From an uncultured Aquimarina sp. (lineage in GTDB: Bacteria > Bacteroidota > Bacteroidia > Flavobacteriales > Flavobacteriaceae): a DNA stretch of 64,000 nucleotides. Of the stretch, positions 18,605 to 27,405 are shown one piece after another. The notes under the pieces were generated by a model. That model was not told the DNA's origin and did not search any database. It saw nothing but the letters and a program-made list of their open reading frames with translations. The DNA lies in contig CANNBP010000015.1 in NCBI GenBank assembly GCA_947502885.1, positions 1 to 64,000 on the forward strand. Reading direction: 5' to 3'. A program made the translations under genes and the position numbers. Positions within the stretch are counted from its first letter, which is position 1; every line of letters begins with the position of its first letter.

Positions 18605-20263
18605 CTACTTAGAGTTTTCTAGGTCTTCTATTTCTTTAAGGGTATAAACTTTATATGGGATTCCGAATAAACGTTGGGTATATTCTTCTATGGTCTCATC
18701 GAACCCCATTTTTTTCCTTCTTTGATTTACAGAATCTGCACTCTTAATTGGCCATATAATTGATAACTGCTTATTGTCTTTTGTATTTATTCTTTTTCCC
18801 TGAGTACCATAAACTTGCTCTAAACCTTGCTGCATAAGATATCTATCCTCCATCATTGCAACAGACACCTGATCCAATTCTCCCTTTTCTCCCGCTTCTT
18901 TGATAAGCGGTAAATACTTACCTATCTTATCAGAATGTTGAATAACAAGCCAAGCCGCAATACTACTTTCTTCTCCCACCAAAGTTTTACCTGGGTATCC
19001 ATATTTTTCAAAAACCTCCTCTATAAAAATAGTGTTTGTACTATCAATAACTTTTTGCTTATCCCAATCAATATCACCAGCATCTCTCCCCTTTTGATCA
19101 AGTTTCATAATGCTATCTAATTGCTGTTTTAACACTTCGTTAATCTTAGGTTTAGAAGGTTCTACTTTAGGCAAACTCAATTTCTCTGCATCATTCCAAT
19201 GCAATTTATCTACAATTGTTCCTTTTTTAAGCTGTACAATCCCTGGGTTCGAACGCAAAATTGTTTTTAAGGCTGTTTCATCGGTTGTATAGAAATCGAA
19301 ATTTAATTCGAAGCGTTGTTTAACCTCAGAAATATCCTTTGGTGTAGATGCCGTAAGTCCTATGACATCATATCCTTGAGATAGTGCCTTATCTGTAAGT
19401 TGCTTTACTGCATAAAAACCTTCAGCTTCGCTCTTTGATAAATTATAAGTCACAATAGTAATAAGGTTTTCTTTTTCAAGAAACTCTACAGTATAATCAA
19501 CATCATTTTTCTCTATTGCAAAATCATGAATCGGTGGCTCATATCCTTTATCAATCATTTCGGTTTCAACTTCAATAAACTTACCTTCTACTTTTGGATA
19601 GTCACCACTTGTTGTGATTACTTTTTCTGCACCGTTTATATCGAATTTCCAGTTATAGGCAAATTTTGCTTTAGGAGCTCCTTCTGGCACTTCCATTCCT
19701 TTTTGAATGTTCACTCCCTTTTTGTATGCTCTAAAATCAAGTGCAGGTAAATGCATCAACACATGGTATGCAAAGCCTAAACAAACCGTAAAAGATATAA
19801 ATACAATCCACTTGTGTATTGCCACAGGCTTTATGGGGTTAATATATTTTCTCCCCAAAAACAAGAAAAGTATTAAAACCAATAGAATCACATCTTTGGT
19901 AAAGGATTCCCATGGAGTTAATGGTAAAGCATCTCCAAAACAACCACAATCTGTTACTTTATTAAAGTATGCAGAATAAAATGTTAGAAATGTAAAGAAA
20001 ACTATCATTCCTAATAATGACCATAGTGTAAATTTCTTTAAATACCCTAATAATAGTGTAACTCCTAAAATTACTTCAAAAATCACAATAAATACGGCCA
20101 ATAGTAAAGCATACGGAATTAAAAACTCTAAATTAAGGACTCCTTCTCCAAAATATTCTTGTAATTTATACGAGAATCCAAGTGGGTCATTTAGTTTTAT
20201 AAAGCCTGAGAATAAAAAAAGTGCAGCTACAAATATTCTGGAAAGGGTAACGAGTATTTTCAT
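18605..20263 (-). CDS. BT_3928-like DoxX/MauE membrane protein fused to a DUF6624-like domain
   Basis: 552 residues in three parts. Residues 1-145 form a four-helix DoxX/MauE-like membrane domain with KLNDPLGFSYKLQEYF and the conserved CGCFGD (106-111). After another membrane segment (about 150-168), residues 200-360 form an extracytoplasmic thioredoxin-like region (LITIVTYNLSKSEAEGF) that lacks a CxxC motif. Residues about 372-545 resemble DUF6624: QLDSIMKLDQKGRDAG, GYPGKTLVGEESSIAAWLVI, QHSDKIGKYLPLI, QVYGTQGKR and RRKKMGFDETIEEY. As far as I know, usual BT_3928-family proteins end near the thioredoxin-like part, so this looks like a fusion. DoxX/MauE relatives are linked to redox chemistry, but the function here is unknown. 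Confidence 0.8.
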   Translation of the reverse strand: MKILVTLSRIFVAALFLFSGFIKLNDPLGFSYKLQEYFGEGVLNLEFLIPYALLLAVFIVIFEVILGVTLLLGYLKKFTLWSLLGMIVFFTFLTFYSAYFNKVTDCGCFGDALPLTPWESFTKDVILLVLILFLFLGRKYINPIKPVAIHKWIVFISFTVCLGFAYHVLMHLPALDFRAYKKGVNIQKGMEVPEGAPKAKFAYNWKFDINGAEKVITTSGDYPKVEGKFIEVETEMIDKGYEPPIHDFAIEKNDVDYTVEFLEKENLITIVTYNLSKSEAEGFYAVKQLTDKALSQGYDVIGLTASTPKDISEVKQRFELNFDFYTTDETALKTILRSNPGIVQLKKGTIVDKLHWNDAEKLSLPKVEPSKPKINEVLKQQLDSIMKLDQKGRDAGDIDWDKQKVIDSTNTIFIEEVFEKYGYPGKTLVGEESSIAAWLVIQHSDKIGKYLPLIKEAGEKGELDQVSVAMMEDRYLMQQGLEQVYGTQGKRINTKDNKQLSIIWPIKSADSVNQRRKKMGFDETIEEYTQRLFGIPYKVYTLKEIEDLENSK

Positions 20264-20347
20264 TTTAATTAAATTACTTTACTTGATTTTTCACAATATA
20301 GTGGGAAAAATCATAACAATTTTAATTGAACAATATTATATTTTTAA

Positions 20348-20890
20348 TCATTTAGTTGCCTCTAGATGAATCATAGCAAATACCGAATAATTAATCATAT
20401 CCTGATAATTAGCATCTATACCTTCACTTACAAGAGTTTTACCTTTATTATCTTCTATTTGTTTTACTCTAAGCAATTTTTGAATAATCAAATCAGTTAG
20501 AGAACTCACACGCATATCTCTCCAAGCTTCTCCGTAATCATGATTCTTATTTAGCATTAATGTTTTGGTAATATCGATATGCTTATCATATAGTTGTACT
20601 ACTTCTTCAAAGGATAAATCTGGTTGCTGTGCAATTCCTTTTTCGATTTGTATCAACGCCATAATACTATAATTAATAATACCTATAAACTCAGGCACTT
20701 CACCTTCATCTACCTTACGCACTTCATTTTCTTGTAGACCTCGAATACGTTGAGCTTTAATAAAGATTTGATCAGTTAAAGATGGTAATCTTAATATTCG
20801 CCATGCAGCACCATAATCTTTCATTTTTTTTATAAATAGGTCACGGCATATTGCTATTATTGCATCATATTGTGTGGCGGTATCTTGCAT
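20348..20890 (-). CDS. DUF1599 domain-containing protein
   Basis: A 180-residue cytoplasmic protein with no signal peptide or membrane segment. It contains two copies of the DUF1599 motif: IKKMKDYGAAWRILRLPSL (about 16-34) and LNKNHDYGEAWRDMRVSSL (about 114-132), each followed by a helix with the pattern R(I/V)(R/K)(G/Q)(L/I). It is widespread in Bacteroidota beside folP and the BT_3928-type gene, as here. Its biochemical role is not established. It is divergent from folP with 93 bp between the starts. Confidence 0.9.
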   Translation of the reverse strand: MQDTATQYDAIIAICRDLFIKKMKDYGAAWRILRLPSLTDQIFIKAQRIRGLQENEVRKVDEGEVPEFIGIINYSIMALIQIEKGIAQQPDLSFEEVVQLYDKHIDITKTLMLNKNHDYGEAWRDMRVSSLTDLIIQKLLRVKQIEDNKGKTLVSEGIDANYQDMINYSVFAMIHLEATK

Positions 20891-20983
20891 AAAACTGTTG
20901 AATTTTGCGTAAATTTCGCTTTAATATAGGAATTAAAAAAATCCTACCTCAAGTTTAAGAATAAAAACCATGAAAACAGAAAG

Positions 20984-21811
20984 ATGACAATCAACTGTAA
21001 AGGCTCTTTAATTGATCTTATGACCCCAAAGGTAATGGGCATCCTCAACCTTACTCCTGATTCTTTTTATGATGGAGGTTCTTATAAAAATGAAAAAGAA
21101 GTTTTAAAAAAAGTTGAGCAAATGCTTACCGATGGAGCTACATTTGTAGACTTAGGAGCTTATTCTTCGAGACCTGGTGCCGATAATATTTCTACAGAAG
21201 ATGAGAAAAAAAGAATCCTTCCGATTGTTACTACTTTATTGCAAGAGTTCCCTAAAGTTTTACTATCCATAGATACTTTTAGAAGTGAAGTTGCTAAATT
21301 ATGTATTGATGCAGGAGCTGCAATTATTAATGATATTTCTGCGGGTCATCTAGATAGCAATATGCTTCAGGTTGTTGGCCAATTAAAAGTGCCATATATT
21401 ATGATGCACATGAAAGGAAATCCGCAAACTATGAAATCATTGGATACCTATGATAATCTTATCCTTGAGGTGAATACTTATTTTGCAGAGAGAATTACTG
21501 TTGCTAGAAAACATGGAATAAATGACATTATCATAGACCCTGGTTTTGGATTTGCTAAAAATACATTACAAAACTTTGAGCTTCTTAAAAACTTAAAGCT
21601 CTTAAAATTTCATGACACACCAATACTAGCAGGGTTATCAAGAAAATCAATGATATATAAAACTCTAAATAGTACACCTCAAGAGGCTTTAAATGGCACA
21701 ACCGTTCTTAACACAACTGCTCTTCTTAACGGAAGTTCAATTCTAAGAGTACACGATGTTAAAGAAGCTATAGAATGTATTCATCTATTAAACCAATATG
21801 AAAAGGCCTAG
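20984..21811 (+). CDS. folP: Dihydropteroate synthase
   Basis: Joins 6-hydroxymethyl-dihydropterin pyrophosphate and p-aminobenzoate in folate synthesis (cytoplasm); the target of sulfonamides. 275 aa. Family motifs are MGILNLTPDSFYDGG (18-32), FVDLGAYSSRPGA, LSIDTFRSEVA, INDISAG, IIDPGFGFAK and LAGLSRKSM near residue 220. All main pterin- and diphosphate-contact motifs are intact. It is divergent from the DUF1599 gene and 89 bp upstream of cdaA. Confidence 0.97.
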   Translation: MTINCKGSLIDLMTPKVMGILNLTPDSFYDGGSYKNEKEVLKKVEQMLTDGATFVDLGAYSSRPGADNISTEDEKKRILPIVTTLLQEFPKVLLSIDTFRSEVAKLCIDAGAAIINDISAGHLDSNMLQVVGQLKVPYIMMHMKGNPQTMKSLDTYDNLILEVNTYFAERITVARKHGINDIIIDPGFGFAKNTLQNFELLKNLKLLKFHDTPILAGLSRKSMIYKTLNSTPQEALNGTTVLNTTALLNGSSILRVHDVKEAIECIHLLNQYEKA

Positions 21812-21900
21812 AAAGTTTATTTCTTCGTTTAAAAGATTTTAGATAGTTTTTCAAATCTCTATTTCTTTAATTTTTCTATTTTTACAAAAACAGTCAACAC

Positions 21901-22677
21901 TTGGATTTAATCAACCTTAGAATACTTGATGTCTTAGATATTTTACTTGTAGCCTTTCTACTGTATTACATCTATAAGTTGGTTAAAGGAACTGCCGCTA
22001 TCAATATTTTTATTGGGATTGTTATCATTTACCTTGTCTGGAAACTGACTCAGTTTCTTGCTATGGAAATGCTTAGTAGTGTTCTAGGTGAATTTATCGG
22101 AGTTGGAATGTTTGCCTTAATTGTCGTTTTTCAACAGGAGATTCGTAAATTCTTATTAATGATTGGCTCTACAAATTTTGGAAGAAGACGTAAATTTTTA
22201 AGACAATTAAAATTTATACGAGATACCCCAGAAGATGACATCACCAATGTAAACGCGATTGTAACTGCTTGTAGTGAAATGGGCAAAACTCGTACAGGAG
22301 CACTTATTATCATTAAAAGAAATACATCTCTAGATTTTGTCAAAACCTCTGGAGACTCTATGAATATCCTTGTAAACACTCCAATAATAGAAAGTATTTT
22401 TTACAAGAATAGTCCACTACACGATGGAGCAATGATCATTGAAGAAAATTATATTGTTGCTACAAGAGCAATTCTACCTGTAACCAATGACAATAGTATC
22501 CCCCTTCGTTTTGGCCTGCGTCATAGGGCAGCGGTAGGTATAAGTGAAAAAACCGACGCGTTAGCCCTTGTTGTTAGTGAAGAAACGGGCAAGGTATCCT
22601 ATATAAAAAATGGTGAATTTGTCATCTTTAAGACTAACGAGGAACTTATAGAAAAAATAAAACGAGATTTAGCTTAA
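21901..22677 (+). CDS. cdaA: Diadenylate cyclase CdaA (DisA_N domain)
   Basis: Makes the second messenger c-di-AMP from two ATP. 258 aa. The N-terminus has three membrane helices (about 10-80; ILLVAFLLYYIYKLVKGTAA). The cytoplasmic DAC domain follows, with the catalytic motifs LHDGAMII and RFGLRHRAAVG. The start is TTG at 21901; no better ATG keeps the first helix. The stop overlaps the next start by one base (TAATG), so the DUF3667 gene is probably translationally coupled. CdaR and GlmM, common neighbours in Firmicutes, are absent. The order folP-cdaA occurs in other Bacteroidota. Confidence 0.95.
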   Translation: MDLINLRILDVLDILLVAFLLYYIYKLVKGTAAINIFIGIVIIYLVWKLTQFLAMEMLSSVLGEFIGVGMFALIVVFQQEIRKFLLMIGSTNFGRRRKFLRQLKFIRDTPEDDITNVNAIVTACSEMGKTRTGALIIIKRNTSLDFVKTSGDSMNILVNTPIIESIFYKNSPLHDGAMIIEENYIVATRAILPVTNDNSIPLRFGLRHRAAVGISEKTDALALVVSEETGKVSYIKNGEFVIFKTNEELIEKIKRDLA

Positions 22678-23468
22678 TGAATGCACTAATTACCATTGAA
22701 AATTGCAAAAATTGCGGACAACATGTTGAAAATCATAATTTCTGTCCTAATTGTGGTGCAAAAAAAATCACAAATCGAATTACTCCAAAGCATTTAATTT
22801 CTGAATTTATTGAGCGATTCTTTAATCTGGATAATTCCTTTATACGAACATTTATTCATTTATTTACCAAACCAGAAGAAGTTATAGGTGGTTATATAAA
22901 TGGCCTAAGAAAACGATACATCCATGCTTTTGGATATTTTGCCATTTCGGCTACAATTATGGGGTTTTATTCTTTTGTCGTGAAGGGTCGTCTAGGTGAT
23001 CTTATGACGAACCCATTAAATTCATCCTTATCGATGGAACAAATAGAAACACAAAATAGTATTGTTGATTTTATATTTCAGTATCAAACATTACTTAATT
23101 TCCTATTGATTCCAATATTAGCACTATTATCAAGAATCGTATTTTTAAATTACAAAAAATACAATTTAACAGAGCATCTGGTAATTTATCTATATGCCTA
23201 TTCACATATCATAAGTCTTATGGCTATTATTGTATTACCATTTATATTTTTTTCCTACAATCTTACTACGATAACTTTAATTCAATTCTCAGGATACATC
23301 ATCTATGTTGCCTTTGTCTTAAAACGTCTTTATTCTATTAATTTAAAGAAAATCCTTTTAAAAACACTTTTATTTATTATTCTTGGAGGAGTATCCTATA
23401 TCATCCTAATACTAATAGCATTTTTAATCATGTTACTTATTGGAGTAGTAGAACCACCCTTTACATAA
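22677..23468 (+). CDS. DUF3667 zinc-ribbon membrane protein
   Basis: 263 residues. An N-terminal zinc ribbon with two CxxC pairs (CKNCGQ and CPNCGAKK) is followed by an amphipathic stretch (ISEFIERFFNLDNSFIRTF), the motif TKPEEVIGGYINGLRKRYIH typical of DUF3667, and four or five hydrophobic helices to the C-terminus. It is an inner-membrane protein of unknown role. Its start overlaps the cdaA stop by one base, which suggests coupling with c-di-AMP synthesis. Its 3' end faces the ABC exporter gene with only 11 bp between stops. Confidence 0.85.
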   Translation: MNALITIENCKNCGQHVENHNFCPNCGAKKITNRITPKHLISEFIERFFNLDNSFIRTFIHLFTKPEEVIGGYINGLRKRYIHAFGYFAISATIMGFYSFVVKGRLGDLMTNPLNSSLSMEQIETQNSIVDFIFQYQTLLNFLLIPILALLSRIVFLNYKKYNLTEHLVIYLYAYSHIISLMAIIVLPFIFFSYNLTTITLIQFSGYIIYVAFVLKRLYSINLKKILLKTLLFIILGGVSYIILILIAFLIMLLIGVVEPPFT

Positions 23469-23479
23469 AAATAAACCTT

Positions 23480-25243
23480 TTATTCTGTTACAGTTGCAAA
23501 TTGCACTTCGTAAAGGTTTTTATAATACCCATTGGTAATTTCTAATAACTCGATATGACTACCTTGTTCTACGATATTACCTTGATCCATTACAATAATT
23601 TTATCTGCATTTTTGATAGTTGCCAATCGATGCGCAATAACAATAGAAGTTCTCCCATTAGTTATTTTATTGGTTGCATCTTGTATTAACTGTTCACTAT
23701 GAGAATCTACAGAAGATGTTGCCTCATCTAACACCAAAACACTTGGGTTTGTAACATAAGCCCTAAGAAAAGAAAGCAACTGCCTTTGCCCAGAGGAAAG
23801 CATTGCCCCTCTTTCTTTTACATTATACTGATATCCTCCGGGTAGACTCATTATAAAATCATGAATCCCAATTTCTTTTGCTGCAGATTGAACTTCTTCT
23901 TCAGAAATATCAGGGTTGTTTAGCGTGATATTATTAAGAATTGTATCTGCAAACAAAAATACATCCTGTAGGACCGTAGCAATGTTACTCCTCAATGATT
24001 TTACATCAATAGTCTCAATATTTATATTATCAACGCTAATCTCACCACTATCTATCTCATAAAATCTACCCAACAAATTAATTATCGTAGACTTTCCTGC
24101 TCCAGTAGCCCCAACAATCGCAACTGTTTCTCCTGCTTCAACCACAAAAGATATCCCCTTAAGAACCTCTTCATCCTTAATATAACTAAAACACACTTGA
24201 TCAAAAGTGATTTTACCATTTATACGATCTAATTGCACCGTTCCTTTATTTTCTATTTTAGAATCGGTATCCAAAATAGCGAATACTCTATGGGCTGCAA
24301 CCATTCCCATTTGAAGCGTATTAAATTTATCTGCTATTTGTCGCAATGGTCGAAACAATATTTGAGACAATTGAATAAATTCGATAACCAATCCAAGCGA
24401 TATCCCATCTAACTGAGCAGCTTTAAGCCCCCCAAACCATACAATCAATCCAACTGTTATAGAGCTAGACATTTCAGCAATAGGAAAAAATATAGAGTTA
24501 TACCAAACAGTTTTGATCCAAGCCTTTTTATGCTTCTCGTTAATTTCTTTAAAATTAGAAAATTCTGTTTCCTCTCGAGCAAATAACTGAACTATTTTCA
24601 TCCCCGTTATTCGCTCTTGCACAAAAGAATTAAGGTTAGATACTTGTGTTCTCACTTCTTCAAAAGCAGCTTTCATTTTCTTTTGAAAAACTCTTGTTGC
24701 ATACACCACCAAAGGCAACACCACAAAAACTAACAACCCGAGCTGCCAACTTTGATACAGCATATAACATAATATTGCCAACATTTTTAGCAAATCACTT
24801 ATGATGATAAATAACCCTTGGCTAAAAATACTCGCTATCGTTTCTATATCACTAACTGCCCTGGTAACCAATCGACCCACAGAAGATTGGTCATAGTATT
24901 GCTTTTTAAAACCAAGCATGTGTTTAAAAAGTTTAATTCTAATATCACGAATTACCCCTTGTCCTAACCAGTTTGCGAAATAAATAAAAAGAAATTGAGT
25001 AATTACATCCAGTACTAGAATACTCAGCATTAAACTAACAAATTGGACCAACAAATCACTATTTTGTGGAATAATAGCTCTATCAATAGTTTGCCTTAAA
25101 AGGTAAGGGTTTACGATTGACAATGCAGCCAATATTATTGCCGAAAAGGCTACAAAATAAAAAGTAAGACGATACGGATTAGTAAATGTAATCAATCGCC
25201 TAAAAAGTTTAAAATCAAATGCCTTACCGCTTTTCTCTGCCAT
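23480..25243 (-). CDS. MsbA-like ABC exporter (fused permease and ATPase)
   Basis: A 587-residue half-transporter that should dimerise in the inner membrane. Residues 1-330 form a six-helix type 1 exporter domain (LRQTIDRAIIPQNSDLLVQF, YDQSSVGRLVTRAVSDIETI). Residues 340-580 form the ATPase, with Walker A VGATGAGKSTI, Q-loop VLQDVFLF, signature LSSGQRQLLSF, Walker B VLVLDEATSSVD and the switch histidine in IVIAHRLATI. Such proteins export lipids or drugs; the substrate here is unknown. It follows truA by 5 nt and is cotranscribed with it. Confidence 0.93.
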   Translation of the reverse strand: MAEKSGKAFDFKLFRRLITFTNPYRLTFYFVAFSAIILAALSIVNPYLLRQTIDRAIIPQNSDLLVQFVSLMLSILVLDVITQFLFIYFANWLGQGVIRDIRIKLFKHMLGFKKQYYDQSSVGRLVTRAVSDIETIASIFSQGLFIIISDLLKMLAILCYMLYQSWQLGLLVFVVLPLVVYATRVFQKKMKAAFEEVRTQVSNLNSFVQERITGMKIVQLFAREETEFSNFKEINEKHKKAWIKTVWYNSIFFPIAEMSSSITVGLIVWFGGLKAAQLDGISLGLVIEFIQLSQILFRPLRQIADKFNTLQMGMVAAHRVFAILDTDSKIENKGTVQLDRINGKITFDQVCFSYIKDEEVLKGISFVVEAGETVAIVGATGAGKSTIINLLGRFYEIDSGEISVDNINIETIDVKSLRSNIATVLQDVFLFADTILNNITLNNPDISEEEVQSAAKEIGIHDFIMSLPGGYQYNVKERGAMLSSGQRQLLSFLRAYVTNPSVLVLDEATSSVDSHSEQLIQDATNKITNGRTSIVIAHRLATIKNADKIIVMDQGNIVEQGSHIELLEITNGYYKNLYEVQFATVTE

Positions 25244-25248
25244 CTAAT

Positions 25249-25992
25249 TTAATATAATATTTCTTTGGGGTAATCTACAGCTGTCAAGTATAATCCATGT
25301 GCAGGCACAGAAAACCCTGCCTTACTTCGATCTTCACTTTTAATGATAGCTACTAACCCTTCTTTATTTAACTTATGTTCACCAACTTCAATTAAGGTTC
25401 CTACTATAGCTCGCACCATATTACGCAAAAAACGATTAGCAGAAATTTTAAAAATTAATTGATCACCGTTATTCTCCCAAACGGCATTGGTTATGGTACA
25501 ATTATACGTTTTTACATCGGTTTTGGACTTACTAAAGCATTTAAAATTAGAATAGTTTAACAGTAATTTAGCAGCTTCATTCATAAGCGTTACATCGAGT
25601 TTTTTTTTATAATAATAAGATTTATGTATTGCAAAAGGATCCTTAACCAAAGTAACATGATACTCATATGACCTACTTGTTGCATCAAAACGTGCATGAG
25701 CATCATTGTTAACCATATAAACCTTCCTGATAGCAATATCTGCCGGTAAAATCGAATTAAGCTTATATCGTAACTGTTCCGTATCCAAACCGTTTGTACA
25801 ATCAAAATGAGCCATAATCTGTTGAGCATGCACGCCTGCATCTGTTCTTCCTGCACCTACAATATCAATTCTATTTCTTAAAATCGTAGATAATGACTCT
25901 TCCAAAACTTCTTGTATTGACAAAGCATTTGGCTGGCGCTGCCATCCATGATATGAAGTACCGTTATATGAAAGCTCTAAAAAATATCTCAT
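25249..25992 (-). CDS. truA: tRNA pseudouridine(38-40) synthase TruA
   Basis: Isomerises uridines 38-40 in the tRNA anticodon arm to pseudouridine. The 247-aa length is normal. Motifs are LSYNGTSYHGWQRQPN (7-22), GAGRTDAGVHAQQ with the catalytic Asp, the RFDATSRSYEYHV strand, and NRFLRNMVRAIVG near residue 190. It is first in a two-gene unit with the ABC exporter and divergent from the phosphodiesterase gene. Confidence 0.97.
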   Translation of the reverse strand: MRYFLELSYNGTSYHGWQRQPNALSIQEVLEESLSTILRNRIDIVGAGRTDAGVHAQQIMAHFDCTNGLDTEQLRYKLNSILPADIAIRKVYMVNNDAHARFDATSRSYEYHVTLVKDPFAIHKSYYYKKKLDVTLMNEAAKLLLNYSNFKCFSKSKTDVKTYNCTITNAVWENNGDQLIFKISANRFLRNMVRAIVGTLIEVGEHKLNKEGLVAIIKSEDRSKAGFSVPAHGLYLTAVDYPKEILY

Positions 25993-26120
25993 TAGTAATA
26001 TACTGCTTAATTCAAATTAAAAACAAACATTGTCTCTCTAGTGAGTATAAATTCTTTTTAAACAAATTAATCATTATTCATCTAAATAGAATACCCCCCT
26101 ATTTTCACAAAATTCAAGGG

Positions 26121-26128
26121 CAAATATA
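26121..26128 (-). promoter_or_regulatory. Candidate -7 box for truA (TATATTTG)
   Basis: A perfect TAnnTTTG match on the minus strand, about 130 nt upstream of truA. The nearest upstream TTTG (CAAA at 26158-26161 on the plus strand) is 29 nt away, longer than the usual spacing, so the assignment rests on the -7 box alone. Confidence 0.35.
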
Positions 26129-26244
26129 GTTTATAAAAAATGATAGATCAGGTCCTTCAAATTTTTATTAAATGATCTTATCATCAGAGGCACGAAAACA
26201 GTACTTTTATCTTTTTAATTACAACTAAAAAGCAACACACTATT

Positions 26245-26739
26245 TTGAAAAAAATACTTTTACTTAGTGACACACATAGCTATATTGATGATCGTATTCT
26301 TCATTATGTTAATGAAACAGATGAAGTGTGGCACGCTGGAGATATTGGTGACCTTAAAGTCACCGATGCTATAGAGGCATTAAAACCTCTTAAGGCTGTA
26401 TATGGCAATATTGATAGTAGTAAAATTAGAGCCACCCACCCCCTACACCAACGTTTTACCTGTGAAGGAGTTTCAGTTTGGATTACGCATATAGGAGGAT
26501 ATCCTCCAAAATATAACATGAATACTCGGGAAGAAATCAAAACTAACCCTCCTCAATTGTTTATTTGTGGACATTCTCATATTCTCAAAGTAATTCCAGA
26601 CAAAAAACACGGCTTGCTACATATGAATCCTGGAGCAGCAGGAAAACATGGTTTTCATAAAGTAAGAACAATGCTTAGATTTACCATAGACAAAGGCAAA
26701 ATAGAAAACCTTGAAGTCATAGAATTAGGTAAAAAATAA
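26245..26739 (+). CDS. Metallophosphoesterase, YfcE/MJ0936-like
   Basis: A 164-residue cytoplasmic phosphodiesterase. Metal-binding motifs are LLSDTHSYIDD (6-16), HAGDIGD (35-41), GNID, THIGGYPP and CGHSHILKV, the complete calcineurin-like set. Members hydrolyse phosphodiesters in vitro; the natural substrate is unknown. Its start is about 250 bp from truA on the other strand. A shared terminator separates it from the convergent DUF4293 gene. Confidence 0.92.
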   Translation: MKKILLLSDTHSYIDDRILHYVNETDEVWHAGDIGDLKVTDAIEALKPLKAVYGNIDSSKIRATHPLHQRFTCEGVSVWITHIGGYPPKYNMNTREEIKTNPPQLFICGHSHILKVIPDKKHGLLHMNPGAAGKHGFHKVRTMLRFTIDKGKIENLEVIELGKK

Positions 26740-26767
26740 AACCCGAAGTTGGCATACTCCGGGTTTT
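26738..26767. terminator. Bidirectional terminator between convergent genes
   Basis: AAAACCCG (26738-26745) pairs with CGGGTTTT (26760-26767) across a 14-nt loop. The T-rich arm serves the plus-strand phosphodiesterase gene, and the A-rich arm is a T-run for the minus-strand DUF4293 gene. Confidence 0.8.
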
Positions 26768-26796
26768 AACGCACTAATACTACTAAGATTTTAGGT

Positions 26797-27207
26797 TTAT
26801 CGCAATCGGTCTACAGATTTTACAAGATTTTCATCCCTCTTAATGGCCTTATTGGCCATCACTAATAAAACGATAGAAATGACAGGAATGATCATCCCAA
26901 TACCTTTCTCAGAAACGTGAGTTTCTCCAGATACCGTTAGAGACCAATAAACAAATACTCCTAGTAAAATAAAGTTTAATAAGATATTTATACGCCCCAA
27001 CACAAATTGAAGCTGTCTATTTTTAAACAAAAAAATGGTAATTAAAGACAATATTACAGATCCAAAAAACATACCCATAAGAAAAAACTCTCCTATAACA
27101 TATAGTTCTATACCCTGTTGATCAATACCATATGGTAGATATATAGGTAATACCCCCGATACAATGGCGGCTAATAATAAATATAAAGTTTGAATTCGTT
27201 GTAACAT
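26797..27207 (-). CDS. DUF4293 membrane protein
   Basis: 136 residues with four predicted membrane helices and a short charged tail. The N-terminus MLQRIQTLYLLLAAIVSGVL is typical of the DUF4293 family, which is common in Bacteroidota, often beside rho. It is an inner-membrane protein of unknown function. It is divergent from rho with about 200 bp between the starts. Confidence 0.88.
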   Translation of the reverse strand: MLQRIQTLYLLLAAIVSGVLPIYLPYGIDQQGIELYVIGEFFLMGMFFGSVILSLITIFLFKNRQLQFVLGRINILLNFILLGVFVYWSLTVSGETHVSEKGIGMIIPVISIVLLVMANKAIKRDENLVKSVDRLR

Positions 27208-27284
27208 TCTATATTTCTCTTAGAGAAAGGCAAAAATAAGAGTTTCTTTTTAGAAATAAGTGCAAAAAATTAAAAATAAAGTTG

Positions 27285-27405
27285 TATACTTGCATCACAA
27301 AACCTGTAACCTTCTCAACCAAGGTTACTTACCTTCGAAATAAATTTTCCTAGAATTCTTCTTTAGAAAATTACACCTAAAACGTAAATTATACAACACA
27401 CTTAA
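27285..27405 (+). promoter_or_regulatory. rho promoter element and structured leader
   Basis: TATACTTG (27285-27292) is one mismatch from the -7 consensus. The leader of about 110 nt contains a perfect hairpin, GTAACCTT (27306-27313) with AAGGTTAC (27321-27328) and a 7-nt loop. A second inverted repeat is AATTTTC (27343-27349) with GAAAATT (27366-27372). Rho is autoregulated in other bacteria. A role for these hairpins is inference. Confidence 0.5.
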
